Shown here piece by piece: positions 59,404 to 64,000 of a DNA stretch of 64,000 bases; positions within the stretch are counted from its first letter, which is position 1; each line of letters begins with the position of its first letter. Source of the DNA: Halosimplex salinum (GTDB lineage Archaea > Halobacteriota > Halobacteria > Halobacteriales > Haloarculaceae); assembly GCF_003730195.1 (NCBI RefSeq), contig NZ_QWGG01000002.1, positions 248,001 to 312,000 of the forward strand, written 5' to 3'. Both the position numbers and the translations under genes were made by a program. The notes beneath the pieces are model-generated. The model did not search any database. It was given only the letters and a program-made list of their open reading frames with translations, and had not been told where the DNA came from.

Positions 59404-60183
59404 GTGACAGCCGGTCCCGCCCGCGCGGGCGTCGCCCGTCGCGGACCGAGCCGTCGGGGCCGCCGCGCGCGGTTCGCCGACAGGCTCCAGATCCTCCTCG
59501 CCGGCGTCGGCGTCCTCCTCTTCCTCTCCGGGATCGGGTTCGCGATCGCGGGGGATACGGTCGGCGGAACCCCCGGACTCGGCGCCGCGAACGAGACGAC
59601 GACGCCGGACGATCCGCCCTCGACGACGAGCGCGTCGGCTGACCCGCCCGGAACGAGCGCCGCCGGGACGGCCACCGCAACCGCGGCGCCGACCGACGCA
59701 CCGCCGACGGCGAGTGCCGCTCCGACTCCGACCGCGACGGCGACCCCGACGCCGACACCGACGGCCACCGAGACGCCGACGCCGACCGCCACCGAGACGC
59801 CGACGCCGACCGCCACCGAGACGCCGACGCCGACTGCCACCGAGACGCCGACGCCGACTGCCACCGAGACGCCGACGCCGACAGACGCGTGGGGCGACAC
59901 GGAGACGCCCACGCCGACCCCGACGCCGACGGATGGTTGGGGTGACACGGAGACGCCCACGCCGACGCCCACACCGACGGACACCTGGAACGACACTGAA
60001 ACGCCGACGCCGACACAGACTGACACGTGGAACGAGACGGAGACGGCCACGCCGACGCCGACGGACGCGTGGAACGACACCGAGACGGCCACGCCGACAC
60101 CGACGGAGACACCCACCGACACGCCGACTGACGACGACGACGGCGGCGGTCTGTTCCCCTCGATCGCGAACTTCTTCCTGTAG
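59404..60183 (+). CDS. Membrane-anchored mucin-like Thr/Pro-rich stalk protein
   Basis: 259 residues from a GTG at 59404 (VTAGPARAGVARRGPSRRGR); a GTG at 59290 is the alternative. Basic N-terminal tail, one membrane helix (ILLAGVGVLLFLSGIGFAIA, about residues 34-53), then about 200 residues of PTPTATET-type repeats and later blocks with a Trp every 20-odd residues (DAWGDTETPTPTPTPTDGWG, DTWNDTETPTPT). It ends in an Asp-rich stretch and GLFPSIANFFL. The Thr-rich part is expected to be outside the cell and O-glycosylated. The repeat array spans about 59740-60120 of the DNA. Function unknown. Confidence 0.72.
   Translation: MTAGPARAGVARRGPSRRGRRARFADRLQILLAGVGVLLFLSGIGFAIAGDTVGGTPGLGAANETTTPDDPPSTTSASADPPGTSAAGTATATAAPTDAPPTASAAPTPTATATPTPTPTATETPTPTATETPTPTATETPTPTATETPTPTATETPTPTDAWGDTETPTPTPTPTDGWGDTETPTPTPTPTDTWNDTETPTPTQTDTWNETETATPTPTDAWNDTETATPTPTETPTDTPTDDDDGGGLFPSIANFFL
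59740..60120 (+). repeat. Thr/Pro-encoding tandem repeats
   Basis: About five copies of a 24-bp unit encoding PTPTATET (59747-59880) are followed by four to five longer units of 54-60 bp encoding (D/G)(A/G/T)W(G/N)(D/E)TETPTPT. Unit boundaries drift, as expected for slippage-prone coding repeats. Confidence 0.7.
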
Positions 60184-60581
60184 TCCGCAGCCGAGGTCGC
60201 TCTGCGGCCGGGTCTTTCGGCCGGTCGTCGCCGCTCGTCCCCGGTGTAGACTTCGCTCTCACCAGTTCTCTCGCTTGCGTTCTCGTGAGCGCCAGCGTCC
60301 CCGGTGTCCCGCGAGCGGCCGGGGGTGACACCTCTGCTCGCGGTCCCGTCGGGTCCGTCGACGCGCGGTCACTGAGGAGCGCGGTCGCTGAAGTGCGTGG
60401 TCACTGTGGTACGCACTCGCTATGGCGCGCGGTCACTGAAGCGCGCGGTCGCTGACGTCGGGCGCTCGAAGTCCGCGGAGCTCTCTCGGGTCCGTCGGTC
60501 GCGCCGTCGGTGGCGAAAAATGAGGTCCGTTCTCGGGCGTCGCGTCGAAATCGCGTTCGCAGAACCGCTCGCGCGGCGGCC
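60184..60581. other. 398-bp interval with a tandem 15-18-nt repeat
   Basis: No credible gene. At 60362-60456 a unit (g/t)gcg(c/t)ggtc(a/g)ctg(a/t) occurs five times in near-tandem, alternating ggtcactg and ggtcgctg. The 12-mer cgtccccggtgt also occurs twice, about 60 bp apart (60237 and 60297). The interval lies between the mucin-like gene and the convergent glmS, so it may hold their terminators, but I see no T-rich terminator. Confidence 0.5.
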
Positions 60582-62399
60582 TCACTCGACGGTGACGCTC
60601 TTGGCCAGGTTCCGCGGCTTGTCGATGGCGCGGTCGAGCTGGACCGCGGCGTGGTAGGAGACGAGCTGGAGCTGGACGTTCGCGAGCAGCGTCGCCCACA
60701 CGGGGTGGGTGTCAGGGACCGGCAGGCGGGCGTCGGCGACGTCGTCGGAGTGGTCCGGGCCGACGACGACGACGGGCGCGCCGCGGGCCTGCGCCTCTGT
60801 CGCGTTCGTGAGCGTCTTCTCGTCTTGTTCCTCGTCGCCGGAACAGACGGCGAACAGCGGCGTGTTCGGCGTCACGAGCGCGAGCGGGCCGTGTTTCAGC
60901 TCGCCGGCGGCGAACCCCTCGGCGTGCTCGTAGGTGATCTCCTTGAACTTCAGCGCGCCCTCCTTGGCGACCGAGTTGGCCTGCCCGCGGCCGATGAAGA
61001 AGTAGGAGTCGTGGTCGCTGTAGGTGCGTGCCAGGGACTCGGCGTCGTTCGTCTGCAGGACCGACTCCACCTGGTCGGGCAGGTCGCGGAGCGCCGAGAG
61101 CAGCTCGCGGCGGTCGAAGTGCGGGTCGGCCGCCGGGACGTCGTCGACGAGGCGCAGGGCGAGCAGCCCGAGCGTGACCGTCTGCGAGGAGTAGGTCTTC
61201 GTCGCGGCGACGCCGATCTCCGGGCCGGCGCGGATGAACAGCGAGTCGTCGGCGACGCGGGTCACCGACGATCCGACGACGTTCGTCACCGCGAGCGTCC
61301 GCGCACCGCGCTGGCCCGCGTCCTCGACCGCGGCGAGCGTGTCGGCCGTCTCACCGCTCTGCGTGACGGCGACCACGAGGGTCTCCTCGTCGGCCGGCCC
61401 GGCGGACACGCCGTACTCGTTGGCCCGTATCGCCTCGGCTCTGACGCCCGCCCGCTTCAGCATGGTCTCGCCGAACAGGGCGGCGTGATAGGAGGTGCCG
61501 CAGCCGACGAGCTGGACGCGTCGCACGTCGTCGAAGGCCCCCTGCGGGAAATCCTCGAGCGAGACCGCCCCGCGCTCGGGGTCGATCCGCCCCTCGATCG
61601 TGTTGGCGAGGGCGCCGGGCTGGGTGTGGATCTCCTTGAGCATGAAGTGGTCGTAGGACCCCCGCCCGGCCTCGTCCGCGCTCCAGTCGACGGTCTCGAC
61701 CGCGCGGTCGACCGGCCGCCCCGCGGTGTCGGTCACGCGCAGTTCGTCCCGCTGGGCGACGACGACGTCGCCGTCTTCGAGGTACATCACCCGGTCGGTG
61801 AACTCCACGAACGCGGGCACGTCGCTGGCGAGGTAGTAGCCGTCGGCGGCGACGCCGAGCACGAGCGGGGACCCGTCGCGGGCGGCGTACAGCGTCTCGT
61901 CGTCCTCGACGAGCGCCGCGATCGCGTAGTTCCCCTCCAGCGCGTCGAGCGCCGCGCGGAACGCCGCTTCGGGTTCGAGGCCCTCCTCCAGCTTCCGCTC
62001 GATCAGGTGCGGGACGACTTCGGTGTCGGTGTCGCTGGAGAACGTGACGCCGTCGGCGCGCAGGTCCGCGCGGAGGTCGTCGTAGTTCTCGATGACGCCG
62101 TTGTGGACGACGGCCACCGCCTCCGACTCGTCCGTGTGGGGGTGCGCGTTCTCGTCCGTCGGCGGCCCGTGGGTGCTCCAGCGGGTGTGGCCGATCCCGA
62201 CCTCGCCGTGGAGGCGTCGCCGCCGGACAGCACGGCGGAGCTCGTCGACCCGCCCGGAGCGCTTACGGACGGCGATCCCGTCGCCGTTCTGGACGGCGAC
62301 GCCGGCCGAGTCGTACCCGCGGTACTCCAGGTTCTCCAGCCCGGTGACGAGGTCCTCGACCGTCCCTCCCTCGCCGATCCGCGCGATGATGCCGCACAT
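60582..62399 (-). CDS. glmS: Glutamine-fructose-6-phosphate aminotransferase (isomerizing)
   Basis: 605 residues starting MCGIIARIG, with Cys2 as the glutaminase nucleophile after Met removal. Residues 1-220 are the class II glutaminase domain (GIGHTRWSTHGPPTDENAHP), 280-420 and 450-600 are two SIS domains (VGCGTSYHAALFGE, and the second with GRGQANSVAKEGALKFKEIT, YEHAEGFAAGELKHGP), and the C-terminus ends LAKSVTVE, the conserved terminal motif. It makes glucosamine-6-phosphate for cell-surface glycans and N-glycosylation. The intergenic DNA on its promoter side (62400-62611) shows no clear riboswitch. Confidence 0.95.
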   Translation of the reverse strand: MCGIIARIGEGGTVEDLVTGLENLEYRGYDSAGVAVQNGDGIAVRKRSGRVDELRRAVRRRRLHGEVGIGHTRWSTHGPPTDENAHPHTDESEAVAVVHNGVIENYDDLRADLRADGVTFSSDTDTEVVPHLIERKLEEGLEPEAAFRAALDALEGNYAIAALVEDDETLYAARDGSPLVLGVAADGYYLASDVPAFVEFTDRVMYLEDGDVVVAQRDELRVTDTAGRPVDRAVETVDWSADEAGRGSYDHFMLKEIHTQPGALANTIEGRIDPERGAVSLEDFPQGAFDDVRRVQLVGCGTSYHAALFGETMLKRAGVRAEAIRANEYGVSAGPADEETLVVAVTQSGETADTLAAVEDAGQRGARTLAVTNVVGSSVTRVADDSLFIRAGPEIGVAATKTYSSQTVTLGLLALRLVDDVPAADPHFDRRELLSALRDLPDQVESVLQTNDAESLARTYSDHDSYFFIGRGQANSVAKEGALKFKEITYEHAEGFAAGELKHGPLALVTPNTPLFAVCSGDEEQDEKTLTNATEAQARGAPVVVVGPDHSDDVADARLPVPDTHPVWATLLANVQLQLVSYHAAVQLDRAIDKPRNLAKSVTVE

Positions 62400-62611
62400 C
62401 TATCCGAACACCCCCCGGAGCAGGGACGACCGCCGCCCGGTCGCGCGTCGGGTGCCGGTGGTGCGGAGGAGTCCGTCGGTTCGAGAAGGTCGTACTCGTT
62501 GCATATCACCGTCCACTCGCGGGGAGGGGTTTACTATCCAGATAGTAACGATCGGGTTAGCGCCGAAATAACGGCCGCAACTGGGGACAACTGTCGGGAT
62601 CGACCGCCGCG

Positions 62612-64000
62612 TCAGGTGTCGTCCCCGGGGGCGGCGTCTTCGAACGGCGACCGCGCGCTGTCGGGCACGGCGGTCTCGAGCGCGATGATGTTCTGGCGGC
62701 CGACGTTTATCTTCTCGATCTCTCCGCCGTCTTCCATCTTCGAGAGGAGGCGGCTCACCTTGGACTTCGACCAGTCGGTCTTCTCCGTGATCTCGTTCTG
62801 GGGCAGTCGGCCGTTCTCCTCGCGGAGCAACTGGAGGACGCGGTCCTCGTCGCTCAGGATGCGCGGCGGGACCGGATCCGGGGCCGCGTCGAGCGCCTCG
62901 TCCCGGTCGGCCGCTTCCGTCGCCGGCGGCTCGGGTTCGCGCCCGATAGAGGTCACGTCCGGGAGCATCTTCCGCTGGATCAGGACGAGCACAGCGAGGA
63001 CGGCGATAACGCCGATGACGATGAAGCCGGTGGTCAGCGGACTGGTCGGGTTCGTCCCGATGGAGACCTCGGTCGCGTCGGAGAGGCCGTCGCCGTCGGT
63101 GTCGGCTTCGGTCGGGTCGGTGCCGTAGGTGTCCACCTCCGCGCCGTCGACGAGGCCGTCGTCGTCGGTGTCCGGGACGGTCGCGTTGGTCGGCCCGTCG
63201 ACCTCACGGTCGTCGGTGAGGCCGTCGCCGTCGGTGTCGGCCAGCGTCGGGTCGGTCGGTCCGTCGACCTCGACCGCGTCGGAGAGACCGTCGTCGTCGG
63301 TGTCTTCGTCCAGCGGATCGGTGTCGTACTCGTCGACCTCGGCCCCGTCTTCGAGCCCGTCGCCGTCGGTGTCCGGGCCCGTGGCGTTCGTCTTGCCGTT
63401 GACCTCGGTCGCGTCGGTGAGCCCGTCGCCGTCGGTGTCGTTGTCGACCGGATCCGTTCCGTACTCCATGACCTCCGGCCCGTCCTCTAACCCGTCCATG
63501 TCGGTGTCCGTCCGGTTGAGCCCGGTGCCGCGGTCGACCTCCTGGCCGTTCGTCAGGCGGTCGGAGTCGAAATCGCCTTCGGGGCGTATCACGACGACGG
63601 TGCGGTTGACGGACGAGATGACGGCGCCGCTGCTCTCGTTTTTGACGGTGGCCGTCACCGTCTGTTCCCCCGTCCGGTTCGTCGGCCAGGAGTCGAACGT
63701 GTACTCGTCGGTGACGGTGTAATCGTCGGTGATGAGCGAGTGAGACCGGCAGCCGTCGGTCACGTTCTCGCCGTCGACGGTGAGGCAGACGCTGAAACTC
63801 CGATGGTTGCGCGCGTTCGTCTCGGCCACCAGCGTCACCGCCGACTGCTGCCAGACGTACGTCGCGTTGTCGTACGTCTGCCTGACGGTCCCGTTGCGTA
63901 TCGTCAGGTCCACGGACGCGGTCCCGGAGTCGGTCTCGGTCGCGGCGGGGCTCCCCGCTGGTTCGACCGCGGCGGTGTGACCGTGGTCCGAGTCCTCCTG
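62612..64000 (-). CDS. Membrane-anchored Ca-repeat protein with cytoplasmic HTH (N-terminus outside window)
   Basis: Partial: the frame is still open at base 64000; a GTG at 63913 is within it but is not obviously the start. About 460 residues are seen. They comprise an external beta-rich part (WPTNRTGEQTVTATVKNESS), about six thrombospondin-type-3-like repeats of the form DTDGDGLTDxxEV, predicted to bind calcium, one membrane helix (TTGFIVIGVIAVLAVLVLIQ), and a cytoplasmic winged helix (DRVLQLLREENGRLPQNEIT, KTDWSKSKVSRLLSKMEDGG). It is an outside-in sensor layout and a one-component membrane-bound regulator. The ligand is unknown. Confidence 0.85.
   Translation of the reverse strand, partial: QEDSDHGHTAAVEPAGSPAATETDSGTASVDLTIRNGTVRQTYDNATYVWQQSAVTLVAETNARNHRSFSVCLTVDGENVTDGCRSHSLITDDYTVTDEYTFDSWPTNRTGEQTVTATVKNESSGAVISSVNRTVVVIRPEGDFDSDRLTNGQEVDRGTGLNRTDTDMDGLEDGPEVMEYGTDPVDNDTDGDGLTDATEVNGKTNATGPDTDGDGLEDGAEVDEYDTDPLDEDTDDDGLSDAVEVDGPTDPTLADTDGDGLTDDREVDGPTNATVPDTDDDGLVDGAEVDTYGTDPTEADTDGDGLSDATEVSIGTNPTSPLTTGFIVIGVIAVLAVLVLIQRKMLPDVTSIGREPEPPATEAADRDEALDAAPDPVPPRILSDEDRVLQLLREENGRLPQNEITEKTDWSKSKVSRLLSKMEDGGEIEKINVGRQNIIALETAVPDSARSPFEDAAPGDDT

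Noticed and set aside
62400..62611. glmS-type riboswitch/ribozyme upstream of glmS
   Set aside because: I see no conserved ribozyme core, and the ribozyme is known from Gram-positive bacteria rather than archaea.

Overview
The window comes from a haloarchaeon (class Halobacteria). GC content is high. The proteins are rich in Asp and Glu and poor in Lys. Several genes lie directly behind an AT-rich TATA-like box about 25-33 nt before the start codon, as expected for leaderless mRNAs. The informational genes are archaeal (MCM, PriL, Hjc, TFB), and haloarchaea-typical families are present (HalOD1 output domains, bacterio-opsin-activator HTH, Tat lipoproteins). I cannot fix the genus from the sequence.

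Layout. 1-3.3 kb: the 3' end of serA, a Tat lipoprotein, a coiled-coil protein and ahcY. 3.5-11 kb: signal transduction, with a response regulator-PAS protein, a 51-aa acidic protein and a HalOD1 protein facing a 1997-aa LOV/PAS/GAF/HTH regulator across divergent promoters. 11-12.4 kb: a methyltransferase and a VOC protein. 12.9-20 kb: an efflux island on the minus strand, with two TetR regulators, a MATE exporter and a heterodimeric ABC exporter. 20-24.7 kb: Hjc, small membrane proteins, a SWIM protein and PriL. 24.8-33.6 kb: metabolism (IlvD, Prs, HemL, a Gfo/Idh oxidoreductase) with a beta-propeller and regulators between. 33.8-39.4 kb: a SpoIIAA-like protein, a TFB and a second ABC exporter pair paralogous to the first. 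39.4-46 kb: mcm followed by a string of haloarchaeal proteins of unknown function, ending in a MinD-like ATPase. 46.3-54.6 kb: tRNA-Pro, an SLC13-type carrier, a Ski2-like helicase, a sugar epimerase, a cupin, a TIM-barrel isomerase and a site-2 protease. 54.7-64 kb: small regulators, cell-surface proteins, an AlkP-superfamily hydrolase, glmS and the 3' part of a membrane-anchored Ca-repeat/HTH protein.

Three observations stand out. (1) The mcm gene has no intein. A tract of about 125 bp around the Walker A codons, which is the classic MCM intein site, has about 47% GC and non-preferred codons, as if it were left by intein homing followed by precise loss. (2) A family of hairpins has variable stems but a shared 11-nt loop (GANCGNAGNGA). 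It clusters downstream of ahcY, ilvD and the first ABC operon and also occurs inside coding sequences. Every copy I assigned is in the sense orientation of the gene it follows or lies in. (3) A four-gene cluster (112-aa protein, coiled-coil protein, 287-aa protein, MinD-like ATPase) lies downstream of mcm and may be an uncharacterised ATPase system.
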